Shown: positions 9,079 through 18,873, counted from the stretch's first letter. The stretch is 64,000 nt of DNA from Mycolicibacter longobardus (GCF_002102265.1 NZ_LQPG01000017.1:206883-270882), one strand, 5' to 3'. Notes: a model not told the origin generated them from the sequence alone. Numbers and translations: made by a program.

Positions 9079-10110
9079 ATGCGGATTGGAGTGCTCACCG
9101 GTGGCGGTGACTGTCCCGGCCTGAACGCGGTGATCAGGGCGGTAGTGCGCACCTGCGACTCACGCTACGGCTCCACAGTGGTCGGGTTCCAGGACGGCTG
9201 GCGGGGTCTGCTGGAGAATCGCCGCATCCAATTGGCCAACGACGACCGCAATGACCGGCTGCTGGGCAAAGGCGGCACCATGCTCGGCACCGCCCGGGTG
9301 AATCCGGACAAGCTGCGCGCCGGCCTGGATCAGGTGAAGGCCACCCTCGACGACAACGGCATCGACGTGCTCATCCCCATCGGCGGTGAGGGCACCTTGA
9401 CCGCGGCGCACTGGCTGTCGCAGGAGAGCGTCCCGGTGGTCGGGGTGCCTAAGACCATCGACAACGACATCGACTGCACCGACGTCACTTTCGGCCACGA
9501 CACCGCGCTGCAGGTCGCCACCGACGCCATCGATCGGCTGCATTCCACCGCCGAGTCCCATCAGCGGGTGATGCTGGTCGAGGTGATGGGCCGGCACGCC
9601 GGGTGGATCGCGCTGAACGCCGGCCTGGCCACCGGTGCGCACATGACGCTGATCCCCGAGCAACCGTTCGACGTCGAAGAGGTGTGCCGACTGGTCAAGC
9701 AACGATTCCAGCACGGGTCGTCACATTTCATCTGCGTCGTCGCCGAAGGGGCCAAACCCGCTGCCGGGTCGATGGAATTGCGCGCCGGCGGCGTCGATGA
9801 GTTCGGCCACGAGCGGTTCACCGGTGTCGCCGCCCAACTGGCGGTCGAGATCGAACGGCGCGTCAAGAAGGAAGTCCGCACCACCGTGCTGGGGCACGTG
9901 CAGCGCGGTGGCACCCCGACCGCCTACGACCGGGTGCTGGCCACCCGGTTCGGCGTCAACGCCGCCGACGCCGCCCACGCCGGTGAGTACGGAACGATGG
10001 TGTCGCTGCGCGGCCAGGAGATCGGCAGGGTGGCCTTGGCCGATGCGGTGCGTCAGCTCAAAGTGGTGCCGCAGAGCCGCTACGACGATGCGGCGGCCTT
10101 CTTCGGCTAG
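9079..10110 (+). CDS. pfkA: 6-phosphofructokinase
   Basis: 343 residues from the ATG at 9079, the length of M. tuberculosis PfkA. Phosphofructokinase motifs: [16 protein letters not shown] at the nucleotide site, GGEGT in the phosphate loop and [13 protein letters not shown] at the fructose 6-phosphate/catalytic site, with the catalytic Asp in TIDND. The Gly in GGEGT favours ATP over pyrophosphate as phosphate donor. It catalyses the committed step of glycolysis in the cytoplasm. It lies between gatA and the inserted genes before gatB. Confidence 0.97.
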   Translation: MRIGVLTGGGDCPGLNAVIRAVVRTCDSRYGSTVVGFQDGWRGLLENRRIQLANDDRNDRLLGKGGTMLGTARVNPDKLRAGLDQVKATLDDNGIDVLIPIGGEGTLTAAHWLSQESVPVVGVPKTIDNDIDCTDVTFGHDTALQVATDAIDRLHSTAESHQRVMLVEVMGRHAGWIALNAGLATGAHMTLIPEQPFDVEEVCRLVKQRFQHGSSHFICVVAEGAKPAAGSMELRAGGVDEFGHERFTGVAAQLAVEIERRVKKEVRTTVLGHVQRGGTPTAYDRVLATRFGVNAADAAHAGEYGTMVSLRGQEIGRVALADAVRQLKVVPQSRYDDAAAFFG

Positions 10111-10220
10111 CTCGCGTCCAGTGTGACAACTGCGAGAAATACCCGCACAATGGTGGATGCGTGTCTACGCATATTCAGTGGGCTGTGGCTCGTATTGCCC
10201 GATGAACGAAGGCTTGGGGG

Positions 10221-10583
10221 GTGGGTATGAGAAAGCTGGCGTGGTCGGCCGCCGTGGTATGCGGTCTGCCGATGGGACTTGTCCTCTCCGTACCGGCCCA
10301 CGGAAGTGGTGACGTGATAGGCGATTACGTCGCCGATCACGGCGGCGAAGTCTGCGCGTTCATGCGCGACCAGCCGAACATGGCGGGAGTCAAGCACTCG
10401 ATCGACCACATCCTGGCGACCAGCAGTCTGCCCGAGGATCAGACCGGACGACTGCTGGCCGGGTCGGTGATGGCCGACTGTCCCGAACAGGGCCCGCTGG
10501 TCCAGGAGTTCGTCGTGTACATGAAGCGCCGTCAGCAGTCCAACAGCGGCCTGGGCGCTATCGGCGGCATGCTCGGGTTGTAG
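10221..10583 (+). CDS. Small secreted protein (DUF732-like)
   Basis: 120 residues with an N-terminal hydrophobic signal sequence (about residues 4-28). The mature part has two cysteines (GGEVCAF and VMADCPEQ), which could form one disulphide as in DUF732-type mycobacterial secreted proteins. The family assignment is tentative. The start is either the GTG at 10221 or the ATG two codons on; GAAGG lies upstream. A fragment of its coding sequence recurs as a decayed copy at 14444-14503. Confidence 0.65.
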   Translation: MGMRKLAWSAAVVCGLPMGLVLSVPAHGSGDVIGDYVADHGGEVCAFMRDQPNMAGVKHSIDHILATSSLPEDQTGRLLAGSVMADCPEQGPLVQEFVVYMKRRQQSNSGLGAIGGMLGL

Positions 10584-10587
10584 CCGT

Positions 10588-10974
10588 TCACAATTCACTC
10601 GGGTCGTCGGGCACGTCCACGGCGTAGTCCGCCAGCACCTCCAGGCTCACCACCTCCAGGGTGCGTTCGTGGGTGGAGGCCAACACCACCGGCGCGGCGC
10701 AACCGTCGCGGTGTGCCCGCAGCCAGTTCAGCGCGGTGACGCACCAGCGGTCGCCGGGCACCAGGCCCGGGAATCGATAGGCCGGCATCGGAGTGGACAG
10801 GTCGTTGCCGATGGAGCGCTGGTGCTCAAGGAATTCACCGGTGACGACCGCGCAGATGGTGTGCAGTCCGATGTCCTCCGGCCCCGAGGAACAGCAGCCG
10901 TCGCGATAGAAACCGGTGATCGGGTCGCTGCCGCACGGTTCCAGCGGGCCACCCAGTACGTTGCGGTCGGGCAC
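10588..10974 (-). CDS. DUF2237 family protein
   Basis: 128 residues. It has the conserved pattern of this small family: NVLGGPLEPCGSDPITGFYR, DGCCSSGPEDIGLHTICAVV and a later PGDRWCVTALNW. The clustered cysteines suggest metal binding or redox chemistry, but no function is established to my knowledge. It is convergent with the secreted gene at 10221 and divergent from the TenA gene at 11011. M. tuberculosis has no gene here between pfkA and gatB, as far as I recall. Confidence 0.85.
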   Translation of the reverse strand: MPDRNVLGGPLEPCGSDPITGFYRDGCCSSGPEDIGLHTICAVVTGEFLEHQRSIGNDLSTPMPAYRFPGLVPGDRWCVTALNWLRAHRDGCAAPVVLASTHERTLEVVSLEVLADYAVDVPDDPSEL

Positions 10975-11010
10975 GGCGTCAGTTTAGAGCGGCGTCACCT
11001 ACCGTGAGGT

Positions 11011-11679
11011 ATGGCCGAGCGGACTCGTGAGCTGTTGTGGGCGGATATCTCGCAGATCTACCGGCAGATCTGTGAGCACCCGTTCGTCACCGGGCTGACC
11101 GACGGGTCCTTGGGGCAGGACCGATTTCGCCATTACATCGTGCAGGACGGCCACTACCTGCGGGCGTATGCGCGGGCACTGGCCGGCTGCGCGGCCAAGG
11201 CGCCGGTCGAATCGGAGCTGATGATGTTCGCCGAACACGTCGGCGTGGCCATCGCCGCCGAAGCCGAACTGCACGCGGGGCTGCTCGCGGAGCTGGGGCT
11301 GGGCGCCGAGCAGGTCGCGGCGTTGCCGGTCACTCCGACCACCCAGGCCTACGCCAGTTACCTGCTGGCCGCCACCGCATCTGGTTCCTACGCCGAAGCC
11401 GTCGCCGCGGTGCTGCCCTGTTACTGGATCTACGCCCGGGTGGGCGAACACCTGCAGCGGCACGGCTCGCCGGAGCCGTTGTTCCAGCGCTGGATCGACA
11501 CCTATGCCGGTCAGGAGTACCAGGCGGTGGTTGAGGCGGTGCTCACGGTCACCGACCGGCTCGGCGCGCACGCGTCGGCGGCGGAGTGGGAGCTGATGCG
11601 CCGGCGTTTTCACACTTCCGCGCGCTATGAGTGGATGTTCTTCGACGCCGCCTACCGGTTGGAAGACTGGCCGGTGTGA
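11011..11679 (+). CDS. tenA: TenA family protein (thiaminase II / aminopyrimidine aminohydrolase)
   Basis: 222 residues, all helical in character. The catalytic cysteine of the family is present at C137 ([13 protein letters not shown]), and the C-terminal Tyr-Glu pair is seen in [10 protein letters not shown]. TenA proteins hydrolyse damaged thiamine or aminomethylpyrimidine to salvage the pyrimidine part of vitamin B1. I see no TPP riboswitch upstream and no other thiamine gene nearby; thiL is 51 kb away in the window. The next gene, gatB, follows after 38 bases. Confidence 0.88.
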   Translation: MAERTRELLWADISQIYRQICEHPFVTGLTDGSLGQDRFRHYIVQDGHYLRAYARALAGCAAKAPVESELMMFAEHVGVAIAAEAELHAGLLAELGLGAEQVAALPVTPTTQAYASYLLAATASGSYAEAVAAVLPCYWIYARVGEHLQRHGSPEPLFQRWIDTYAGQEYQAVVEAVLTVTDRLGAHASAAEWELMRRRFHTSARYEWMFFDAAYRLEDWPV

Positions 11680-11717
11680 CCGAGCCCGGCAACGGTGGTC
11701 ACCTAGACTTTCCTCCC

Positions 11718-13220
11718 ATGACCGCTGCTGTCGCCGAACTGCTCGACTACGACGACGTCGTCGCCCGCTTCGACCCGGTTCTGGGCCTGGAAGTGCACGT
11801 CGAGCTGTCTACGGCCACCAAGATGTTCTGCGGATGTTCGACGGCCTTCGGTGCCGAGCCCAACACCCAGGTCTGCCCGGTGTGCCTGGGGTTGCCCGGT
11901 TCACTGCCGGTGCTCAACGGCCCCGCGGTCGAATCGGCGATCCGGATCGGGTTGGCGCTCAACTGCGAGATCGCCTCCTGGTGCCGGTTCGCCCGGAAGA
12001 ACTACTTCTATCCCGACCAGCCGAAGAACTACCAGATCTCCCAGTACGACGAGCCGATCGCGTTCAACGGGTATTTGGACGTGCCGCTCGACGACGGGTC
12101 GGTCTGGCGGGTGGACATCGAACGTGCCCACATGGAGGAGGACACCGGCAAGCTCACCCACGTCGGCAGTGACACCGGCCGCATCGAGGGTGCCAGCGAA
12201 TCCCTGGTCGACTACAACCGGGCCGGGGTGCCGCTGATCGAGATCGTGACCAAGCCGATCACCGGCGCCGGTGCGCGCGCCCCCCAGATCGCCCGGGCCT
12301 ATGTGACCGCGCTGCGGGATCTGCTGCGGGCCCTCGACGTCTCCGATGTGCGGATGGACCAGGGGTCGATGCGCTGCGATGCCAATGTGTCGCTGAAGCC
12401 CACCGGTGCAACCGAATTCGGCACCCGCACCGAGACCAAGAACGTCAACTCGCTCAAGAGCGTCGAGGTCGCGGTGAGCTACGAGATGCGGCGGCAGGCC
12501 GCGGTGCTCACCTCCGGCGGAAGGGTGGTCCAGGAGACCCGGCATTTCCACGAGGCCGGCTACACCAGCCCGGGACGGGCCAAGGAGACCGCCGAGGACT
12601 ACCGCTACTTTCCCGAACCCGACCTGGAGCCGGTGGCTCCTTCGGCGGAGCTGGTCGAAGAGCTGCGCGGCACCATTCCGGAACTTCCGTGGTTGGCCCG
12701 CAAGAAGATTCAGGAGAAGTGGGGTGTCTCCGACGAGGTGATGCGCGACCTGGTCAACGCGGGTGCGGTGGAGTTGGTCGCGGCCACGGTGGCGGCCGGG
12801 GCGTCCAGCGAGGCGGCACGGGCCTGGTGGGGAAACTTCCTGGTGCAGAAGGCCAACGAGGCCGGTATCGAACTTGACGCCCTGGCGATCACACCCGGCC
12901 AAGTCGCCGAGGTGGTGGCGCTGGTGGATTCGGGCAAGCTGTCCAACAAACTGGCCCGGCAGGTGGTCGAAGGGGTGCTGGCCGGTGAGGGTGAACCCAC
13001 CCAGGTCATGACCGACCGCGGCTTAGTGGTGGTGCGTGACGACTCGGTGATCCAGGCGGCGATCGACGAGGCGCTGGCCGCCAATCCCGATGTGGCCGAA
13101 AAGATCAGGGGCGGCAAGCTACAAGCCGCCGGCGCCATCGTGGGTGCGGTGATGAAAGCCACCAAGGGCCAGGCAGATCCCGCCCGGGTGCGTGAGCTGG
13201 TACTCGCCGCCTGCAGTTGA
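11718..13220 (+). CDS. gatB: Aspartyl/glutamyl-tRNA amidotransferase subunit B
   Basis: 500 residues from the ATG at 11718. The open frame upstream overlaps tenA and is not used. The start of the GatB cradle domain reads [20 protein letters not shown], with the zinc-binding pattern C-x-C (FCGCS) and C-x2-C (VCPVCLG). Later come [16 protein letters not shown] and the tRNA-binding YqeY-like tail ending in A-T-K-G-Q. It activates the misacylated tRNA and amidates it with ammonia from GatA. TAGACT at 11704-11709 suggests a very short leader. Confidence 0.98.
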   Translation: MTAAVAELLDYDDVVARFDPVLGLEVHVELSTATKMFCGCSTAFGAEPNTQVCPVCLGLPGSLPVLNGPAVESAIRIGLALNCEIASWCRFARKNYFYPDQPKNYQISQYDEPIAFNGYLDVPLDDGSVWRVDIERAHMEEDTGKLTHVGSDTGRIEGASESLVDYNRAGVPLIEIVTKPITGAGARAPQIARAYVTALRDLLRALDVSDVRMDQGSMRCDANVSLKPTGATEFGTRTETKNVNSLKSVEVAVSYEMRRQAAVLTSGGRVVQETRHFHEAGYTSPGRAKETAEDYRYFPEPDLEPVAPSAELVEELRGTIPELPWLARKKIQEKWGVSDEVMRDLVNAGAVELVAATVAAGASSEAARAWWGNFLVQKANEAGIELDALAITPGQVAEVVALVDSGKLSNKLARQVVEGVLAGEGEPTQVMTDRGLVVVRDDSVIQAAIDEALAANPDVAEKIRGGKLQAAGAIVGAVMKATKGQADPARVRELVLAACS

Positions 13221-13244
13221 GGCGCGACGCCGCGGGTTCGCCGT

Positions 13245-14324
13245 TCAGATCATCGGCAGGCCGTCAAACGCCTGGCCGTCCCAGCCGATCGCCTCCGCCA
13301 TCGCCTGGGCCAGCCCGATCATCGACGCCAGCGGCCCCACGGCCGTCATCGGAACGTCGAAGGTTGCGCACGCGATACCGCAGTCGCCCAGCTCGGTGCT
13401 GAAACCCAGGCCGTTGAGCAGCGAACCCCCGGGGCTGAGCAGGCCGCCCAGATAGAAGTCGATGCTGGTGTTCAGGTCCGGCACGTCGATATCGAACAGG
13501 GACAGCAGCTCGGCGAGGGACACCTCGCCGTAGCCGTTGAGCAGCGCGTTGGTGAAGTTCTCCGGGATGTTGAGCAGCCCCTGCAGCGCGGCCTCCCAAT
13601 CCGGCGTGGGGCCGCTCAGGTTGGCGATGATGGGGCCGAGGTCATCGTTGAGCTGCAGCAGCGGGCCCAGGTTGGCGCCGATGAGTCCCCACAACACCCC
13701 GCTCAGCGGCGATCCCAGGAACCCGAGGTAGGGCTGGATCTCGGCCGCGGTCTCGGATCCCACCAGCAGGGACAGCACGGGAATCGTGCCCTCCACACAC
13801 AACGGACAGATCCCGACCTCGTAGTGCAGCCCGTTGATCAGGATGTCGAGAAGGGCTGCCTTGCCCGGCAGGGGTATGTCGAAGAGGTCGAAACCGAAGA
13901 CGTCGATGCCGATCGTGCTCGGCGTGGTGTCGAGCGAGGTGTAGATGAAGTCCTCGGCGCCGGCCGGCATGTAGGGGACCAGTGCGGCGTCGCCGGCGGC
14001 GGTCAGGTTGGCCGCGATCAGCGCCAGTACCTCGTCGAAGGTCTTCGCGCCGGTGAACAGGTCCTGCAGGAAACCGGCCTGGTTGAGCAGCGCCTGGGTC
14101 GCCAGCGGAGCGGGGGCCGGCGACCAGTGATCCCAGATGTCCTCGAAGTTGGCCGTCGCGGTGTTGATCACGTCGGCCCAACTGGCCAGCTGCACATCGC
14201 CGACGTGCGTGCCGGACAGTGCAGCAGGCAGCGGCGCCTGGATGGGGGTGACGGCGATGGCGCCCACGGCGGCCACGGCGATACCGGAGGTGATCCACGG
14301 GGAGAACTCGGGGCTGGTCTTCAT
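13245..14324 (-). CDS. GjpA-like secreted outer-membrane porin family protein, paralogue 1
   Basis: 359 residues from the ATG at 14324, preceded by AAGAGAGA. N-terminal signal sequence (hydrophobic SGIAVAAVGAIAVTP), then a mature part beginning VQLASWADVINTATANFEDI, the pattern I associate with mycobacterial proteins annotated as outer membrane porin GjpA. Repeated segments of the type FLGSPLSGVLWGLIGANLGP and GGLLSPGGSLLNGLGF occur. Two Cys pairs are present (GICPLCVEG, DCGIACA). The paralogue at 14978-15970 shares these blocks. Porin function is inferred from the family name only. Confidence 0.65.
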   Translation of the reverse strand: MKTSPEFSPWITSGIAVAAVGAIAVTPIQAPLPAALSGTHVGDVQLASWADVINTATANFEDIWDHWSPAPAPLATQALLNQAGFLQDLFTGAKTFDEVLALIAANLTAAGDAALVPYMPAGAEDFIYTSLDTTPSTIGIDVFGFDLFDIPLPGKAALLDILINGLHYEVGICPLCVEGTIPVLSLLVGSETAAEIQPYLGFLGSPLSGVLWGLIGANLGPLLQLNDDLGPIIANLSGPTPDWEAALQGLLNIPENFTNALLNGYGEVSLAELLSLFDIDVPDLNTSIDFYLGGLLSPGGSLLNGLGFSTELGDCGIACATFDVPMTAVGPLASMIGLAQAMAEAIGWDGQAFDGLPMI

Positions 14325-14443
14325 GGCCGTCTCTCTTCTTGCGATGGGCCACGCAGTGTGATATGCACCACGTTTGATGTTGACTGTAGCCTGAGTCACA
14401 CCTGAGATCAACGTATCGGCCAGCGCAAAGTGCCTGCGAAAAC

Positions 14444-14503
14444 CGGATCAGACCGGACGACTGCCGGCCGGGTCGGTGATGGCGGACGGCCCCGAAGGGG
14501 GCC
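14444..14503 (+). pseudogene. Decayed fragment of the secreted-protein gene at 10221
   Basis: This 60-bp stretch aligns almost base for base with 10437-10496, inside the small secreted gene. It shares GATCAGACCGGACGACTGC and GGCCGGGTCGGTGATGGC, with a few substitutions, and then stops matching. There is no start and no usable frame. It lies on the same strand as the intact gene. Confidence 0.75.
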
Positions 14504-14559
14504 ACTAGTCGAGCTCGTCTAGCGCAGACGCATCAACGGTCGCCGGGAGGTACGGCGAC

Positions 14560-14632
14560 GGCACCATCGCGGGCGCGGTGATGAAAGCCACCAAAGGGTG
14601 GCGTGAACTGGTACTTGCCGCGTGCGGGTAGC
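14560..14632 (+). pseudogene. Decayed copy of the 3' end of gatB
   Basis: The stretch matches the last 90 bases of gatB (13131-13220): GCGGTGATGAAAGCCACCAA and CTGGTACT(T/C)GCCGC are shared, and about 18 bases are missing in the middle. It follows the fragment at 14444 in the same order and strand as the intact genes. Confidence 0.75.
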
Positions 14633-14923
14633 CCCGGCTGCCTCAGTTGGCGGTGGCCTGCGGCAGTTGGCGGGCCGGCTGGTGGCCCCGGTCGAATATG
14701 AACTGCAGCCACCGAACGTCGATCAACATGGTGTCGTCATCCCTTTCGCTGGTCGGGCTGGTGCGGCGGCGGCGGTGACGTCGTGCTCGGTGATGTCACT
14801 GCTATCGATCCGTTGAAACCCAACGTAAGCGCGATATTTAAGGCGGCCGGGCGGAGTCGGTAAAGCTTCTGTGAGAACCGATCGCGCAGCGTTGTTTCAG
14901 GGCCCACTGACGGACTGCCGACG

Positions 14924-14959
14924 AAAGTGGCCCCCTTCGCAAGCGAAGGGGGCCACTTT
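14924..14959 (-). terminator. Hairpin terminator after the second GjpA-like gene
   Basis: Inverted repeat with 17-base arms AAAGTGGCCCCCTTCGC / GCGAAGGGGGCCACTTT. It lies 18 bases past the stop of the minus-strand gene at 14978. The A/T ends of the arms give a short U-run in both directions. Confidence 0.8.
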
Positions 14960-14977
14960 GTCGGTGCTCGGGTCGGG

Positions 14978-15970
14978 TTACAGCATGCCGGCCAAGTCCT
15001 CCAGCGGGTTGCCCACGCCGTCCCAGCCGAGCGTCATGGCGATGATCTGCTGCAGGCTCTCCCACGCGGCAATCGGGCCGATACCATGCCCCTCGGCCAC
15101 CAGCGGGAAGCCCATGAGGCCGGTGGTGAGCCCCAGCCCGTTCAGGATCGAGCCGCCGAAGCCCGGGGTGCTGCCGTCGGTGACCCCGGCGACATAGCCT
15201 GCGACGTCGGTGCCCGTGAACCCCGGCGAGAGCAGTCCGCCAAAGGTGTAGCTCAGGTCGCTGACGTCCATGGACTCCGGCAGTAGGCCCTGCTCGATGA
15301 GGATCGGCAGCAGCGCGTTCAGGTCGAGGGTGGCCCCGTTGAGGAGGCCGCCGAGCATGTTGGCCGGGATGTCGGCCATCGCCTGCAAAGCCGCCGACCA
15401 GTCCGCGGTGTCACCGGACAGCGCGTCGCTGATCTCGGTGACGCTGTTGCCCAGCGCGACCAGGGGGGCGATGGTCGGACCGAGCGCGCCCATCAGGACA
15501 CCGCTCAGCGGTGAGGCCAGGAAGGACAGGATCGGCGTGATCTCGTCAGTGGGGAGGGGGAAGTCCTCGGGCAGATACTGCGGCAGCACTATCGCGATCA
15601 GTCCTTGCAGGGTGTCGTTGCTCAGGAACAACGGGGAGGGCGACAGCGTGCCGTCCATGTCGGGCTGCGCGATAGCGCCGATCACCGCCTGCGGATCGAT
15701 TGGGGTGCCGTTGACCAGGTTTGCGATCAGCTGCTGCATTGCCACCATGGGGACCGCGGAGTCCGTCAGTGTGGTCACGTTGGCCTTGGCGGTCTCGAAC
15801 ACGTCCTGCCAGGCGCCGAACGGGTCGAAGTCGGCGGTCAGCGCGACGGTGGGTGAGTGCAGGGCGGCCGGGCTGGGCAGCGGCGCGACGACCGGGGTGG
15901 CCGCGATGGTGCCGGCGCCGACGAGGGCGATGCCGGCTGCGACCCAGGGGGAGGGGGCGAGGTGTTGCAT
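14978..15970 (-). CDS. GjpA-like secreted outer-membrane porin family protein, paralogue 2
   Basis: 330 residues from the ATG at 15970. Signal sequence PWVAAGIALVGAGTIAATP is followed by a mature part with FDPFGAWQDVFETAKANVTT, then SFLASPLSGVLMGALGPTIA and GGLLSPGFTGTDVAGY, matching blocks in paralogue 1. It lacks the two Cys pairs of paralogue 1. It probably resides in the mycobacterial cell envelope; a pore-forming role is only suggested by the family name. Upstream DNA is AT-rich, with the palindrome TACTTGAAAGTA at about 16020. Confidence 0.65.
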   Translation of the reverse strand: MQHLAPSPWVAAGIALVGAGTIAATPVVAPLPSPAALHSPTVALTADFDPFGAWQDVFETAKANVTTLTDSAVPMVAMQQLIANLVNGTPIDPQAVIGAIAQPDMDGTLSPSPLFLSNDTLQGLIAIVLPQYLPEDFPLPTDEITPILSFLASPLSGVLMGALGPTIAPLVALGNSVTEISDALSGDTADWSAALQAMADIPANMLGGLLNGATLDLNALLPILIEQGLLPESMDVSDLSYTFGGLLSPGFTGTDVAGYVAGVTDGSTPGFGGSILNGLGLTTGLMGFPLVAEGHGIGPIAAWESLQQIIAMTLGWDGVGNPLEDLAGML

Positions 15971-16237
15971 TGGTCTCCTAGTCCGACGTGAGTGTGACGA
16001 TTGCCACCGCGGCGAAATATTACTTGAAAGTAGGTTATGAAAAATCAAGTTATCGCTCACACATAAGCAAAGTTAGGCTGTCTTTACCGCGTTTGACCAG
16101 CGCATATCGCCGCGTCGGAAAAATAACCCACAGAGAATTCTCAGAAACTTAGTGGAAGGGCGGTCGTCTGGGTGGACGGAAGTGGCATAGCGGAGCCCGG
16201 AATCCCGTGGCGCGGGGCCGGCGTGGCCGGCGGGCGC

Positions 16238-17359
16238 CTAGTCCTTGTCGTCGTTGGCGCGCGGGAATCCGCCGCCGGACGGGAACAGCGGGAACACCAC
16301 GTCGTCGAGCTTCTCGGCGTCCCCGGCGGTCTTGTTCACCGTCGCCCCCCAGACGTTGCCGTCCGGCGACATCTTGACCGCCCAGACATGGCCGTGGGTG
16401 TCCTGGCGCATGACCTCGGGCTCGCTGGTGACCGAACCGGTGCCGGCAGCCAGTCGCACTGCCACCGTCTGCTTGGTGTTGACCAGGTTGACCAGCACGA
16501 TGCCGTCCAGGGCGGCGCACCCGGCAACCCCCGGTTTGTCCGGCCACGTCCACACCGTCGAAACACGGGAATCCTTGGTGATGCGCTGCAGCCGGTCGCC
16601 ACTCGGTGTCCGGTCGGTGACGTAGAGGGAGCCGTCGACGTGGTCGATGCACAGCCCGCCGCCGGCGCCCATCCCGCTCAGGGCGGTGGTGGGCGCGGCC
16701 TGGCCGATGGTCGTCGGTTGCTCGATGCGCAGCACCTTGCCGGCCGTCGATCCGGGATCCGCCGCCGCGGCCGGATTGCCCGCGTCGCCGGTCAGCACCA
16801 CCAGCGTGGTGGGGCTGGTGAAGATCAGTGCGCCGGTGTTACCGGTCGCGCCCTTGGGGATGCCGGTCAGGATGTCTTTGGGAACGTCGCCGTCGGCAAT
16901 TCGGATCACCCTGTTGTCGGAGGGAGTGCTGATGTAGGCGTACATCAGCCGGTCCTGGGTGTAGGTCGGCGACAGCACGATGTCCATCAGCCCGCCGTCA
17001 CCGGCCGGGTCGACGCCGATGACGGTCTTCACCTTGGGCTCGGCGGTCAGCGAGACTTCCTTGACCGCGCCGGTGGTCCGCTCGGCGACCAGTGCCGATT
17101 TGCTGTCGGCGTGCATGATCAGGCCGCTGGTGCTCTCCAGGCAGCCCTGCATCACCCCCGGCGCCGGGCATTGCTTGGGGAAGGGGTTGGCGGGCAGCGG
17201 CGGCGGTGGCGGGGGACTCGTGGTGGGTGCCATCCCGCGCCGCGGCACGGTGGTGAAGGGCTGAGACTGAGCGTCGTCGAAGTGCGCGCAGCCGGTCAGA
17301 ACCAGCAGTGCCGCGCCCAGCACGACAGGTACCCGGTGAACAGCCCCGCGCATCCGCAT
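16238..17359 (-). CDS. lppZ: Conserved lipoprotein LppZ (beta-propeller, PQQ-glucose-dehydrogenase-like)
   Basis: 373 residues, the same length as M. tuberculosis LppZ (Rv3006), and in the same place next to the DoxX gene. A signal sequence ends in the lipobox LVLTGC, with lipidated C24. A proline-rich linker (TTSPPPPPPLPANPFP) follows, then repeated blades such as DPAGDGGLMDIVLSPTYTQD, typical of the sorbosone/glucose dehydrogenase-like propeller. It sits on the outer face of the membrane. No catalytic activity is established for it to my knowledge. Confidence 0.9.
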   Translation of the reverse strand: MRMRGAVHRVPVVLGAALLVLTGCAHFDDAQSQPFTTVPRRGMAPTTSPPPPPPLPANPFPKQCPAPGVMQGCLESTSGLIMHADSKSALVAERTTGAVKEVSLTAEPKVKTVIGVDPAGDGGLMDIVLSPTYTQDRLMYAYISTPSDNRVIRIADGDVPKDILTGIPKGATGNTGALIFTSPTTLVVLTGDAGNPAAAADPGSTAGKVLRIEQPTTIGQAAPTTALSGMGAGGGLCIDHVDGSLYVTDRTPSGDRLQRITKDSRVSTVWTWPDKPGVAGCAALDGIVLVNLVNTKQTVAVRLAAGTGSVTSEPEVMRQDTHGHVWAVKMSPDGNVWGATVNKTAGDAEKLDDVVFPLFPSGGGFPRANDDKD

Positions 17360-17507
17360 GCCCGTCAGGTTACGGACACCGGGTCGGGTTCCGCCACGAT
17401 GCCCACCGCACGGCCGCGTGGTCGCGTCCGCACCGGGGGAGGATTCGATTCGCTAACGAAGCCGTTCAAATCCCCAATCCCGCCGAGGTTGCCCTTACCC
17501 TGGCAGG

Positions 17508-18323
17508 GTGACCAGTCATGGCGAGGGCTCACACTGGCGCCGGCCGGGTGAGACTGCCGACGCAGACAAAAGACGTCCCAAGTCGGCACGTCTGGTAGAT
17601 CCGGAGGACGACATGCCATCGCCGACCTATACCGGTGATTTCGAGACTGCTGCCATCCCGCCGTATGACCCCACGGGTGCTCGTGCCGTGGTGGGCGACT
17701 ACAACCCGCTGCCCTACGCCGAGCCGCAGGTGGGTCCCGGGCGCGTCGGAGTGCCCATCGGCGCTGACTCGGATGCCGACGAGCCGTTCCGGGCACTGGA
17801 CCGGCGCGGCACCCAGGATCTGGGGCTGCTGATCCTGCGGGTGGGTCTGGGGGTGCTGTTGGTGGCCCACGGGCTGCGCCAGCTGTTCGGATGGTGGGGC
17901 GGTCAGGGGCTGACCGGGTTCCGGAGTTCGATCGCCGACGCCGGCTACCAGCACGCCGACATCCTGACCTACGCGGCCGGGGGCGGCCAGATCGCCGCGG
18001 GCCTGCTGCTGGTGCTCGGACTGTTCACACCGCTGGCTGCCGCCGGAGCGCTGGCCTACCTCATCAACGGTGTGCTCGCCGGTGTCTCGTCCAACAACGG
18101 GGGACAGTTCGACTTCTTCCTGCCGGACGGTCACGAGTTCCATCTCATGCTGATCGTGGTGGCGGTGGCGATCGTGTTGGTCGGCCCGGGCCGATACGGG
18201 CTCGACGGCGACCGCGGGTGGGCTCGGCGGCCCTTCATCGGGTCGGTGCTGGCGTTGCTGCTCGGGATCGCCGGCGGCGTGGCGATGTGGGTGTTCCTCA
18301 ACGGGGCGAACCCGCTCGCCTGA
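17508..18323 (+). CDS. DoxX-family membrane protein (Rv3005c-like)
   Basis: 271 residues with a GTG start. The first 95 residues are hydrophilic and proline-rich; the remainder has four hydrophobic segments, beginning LGLLILRVGLGVLLVAHGLR with the DoxX-typical AHG motif. The M. tuberculosis homologue is described as the membrane part of an oxidoreductase complex with superoxide dismutase SodA and SseA. It diverges from lppZ, as in M. tuberculosis. Confidence 0.9.
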   Translation: MTSHGEGSHWRRPGETADADKRRPKSARLVDPEDDMPSPTYTGDFETAAIPPYDPTGARAVVGDYNPLPYAEPQVGPGRVGVPIGADSDADEPFRALDRRGTQDLGLLILRVGLGVLLVAHGLRQLFGWWGGQGLTGFRSSIADAGYQHADILTYAAGGGQIAAGLLLVLGLFTPLAAAGALAYLINGVLAGVSSNNGGQFDFFLPDGHEFHLMLIVVAVAIVLVGPGRYGLDGDRGWARRPFIGSVLALLLGIAGGVAMWVFLNGANPLA

Positions 18324-18383
18324 ACGGCGATCGCAAGCGCGGCGGAGCCGGGCTCGGCGGGTCGCCGTCGTGGGCCACGGCGA

Positions 18384-18776
18384 TCAGCGATACGGGTTGG
18401 GCACCCGGCCACCGCTGGCCTCGGTCAGCAGCGGCAGGGTCGCGAAGCTCACCGCGGGCAACCGCAACATCTCTCCGTTGCGCAGGTGCGCCCGCGCCCA
18501 CGACCCCCGGGTGAATCCCAGGCCGGCGATATCGTCCCAGCCCACCGAGCGGCTGCCGAGCAGCGTCCGCACGGTGACCTGCTGCGCGTCGGCGACGGTT
18601 CGCCATCGGAAGACCAGTGCTGACAACAGCACCGGCAGCACCAACAGTGGCGCGGTGAATGGCCAGGTCAGCACCGGAACCAGCAGGCCCAGGGTCAGGA
18701 ATCCGACCGCGAAGTGAGCCATGGGCGAGATGCGGATCACCAATGGTGCGGGATCGGACGATGCGGAGGCCACCAC
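18384..18776 (-). CDS. cfp6: PH-domain membrane protein, Cfp6-like
   Basis: 130 residues. Two close hydrophobic segments (about 20-55) are followed by a bacterial PH-type domain with FRWRTVADAQQVTVRTLLGS and GWDDIAGLGFTRGSWARAHL. M. tuberculosis cfp6 (Rv3004) lies in the same place between doxX and ilvB. The GTG at 18776 gives a longer N-terminus than the 112-residue Rv3004, so an internal start near MAHFAVGF is possible. Function unknown. Confidence 0.8.
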   Translation of the reverse strand: MVASASSDPAPLVIRISPMAHFAVGFLTLGLLVPVLTWPFTAPLLVLPVLLSALVFRWRTVADAQQVTVRTLLGSRSVGWDDIAGLGFTRGSWARAHLRNGEMLRLPAVSFATLPLLTEASGGRVPNPYR

Positions 18777-18834
18777 CGCATGATGTCACCGCTGGTGCCG
18801 ACGGGGCCGATGGGTGGGTGGTGGAGTCGCGGCC

Positions 18835-18873
18835 AAAATAAATATTGACGACTTATTTTTTGTGCAGCATGAT
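18835..18873 (+). promoter_or_regulatory. AT-rich inverted repeat and promoter of the second TetR gene
   Basis: AAAATAA (18835-18841) and TTATTTT (18853-18859) form an inverted repeat around TTGACG (18845-18850). CATGAT at 18868-18873, 17 bases on, could be the -10 box, placing the transcription start at the GTG at 18880. An autoregulatory operator overlapping -35 is the simplest reading. Confidence 0.55.

Larger units (their letters stand above)
14325..14977. other. 653-bp gap without an intact gene
   Basis: It holds the promoter region of the GjpA-like gene (minus strand, 14325-14440), the two gene relics at 14444-14503 and 14560-14632, and a strong hairpin at 14924-14959. Between 14633 and 14923 I see only unassigned sequence with no convincing reading frame. 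Confidence 0.7.

Noticed and set aside
6897..9152. Very long minus-strand open frame (751 codons) opposite gatC-gatA
   Set aside because: It is an antisense shadow of GC-rich coding DNA; its product is compositionally odd, and the plus-strand gatC/gatA genes are certain.
10975..11010. TPP riboswitch before tenA
   Set aside because: The gap is only 36 bases and lacks the conserved THI-box elements.
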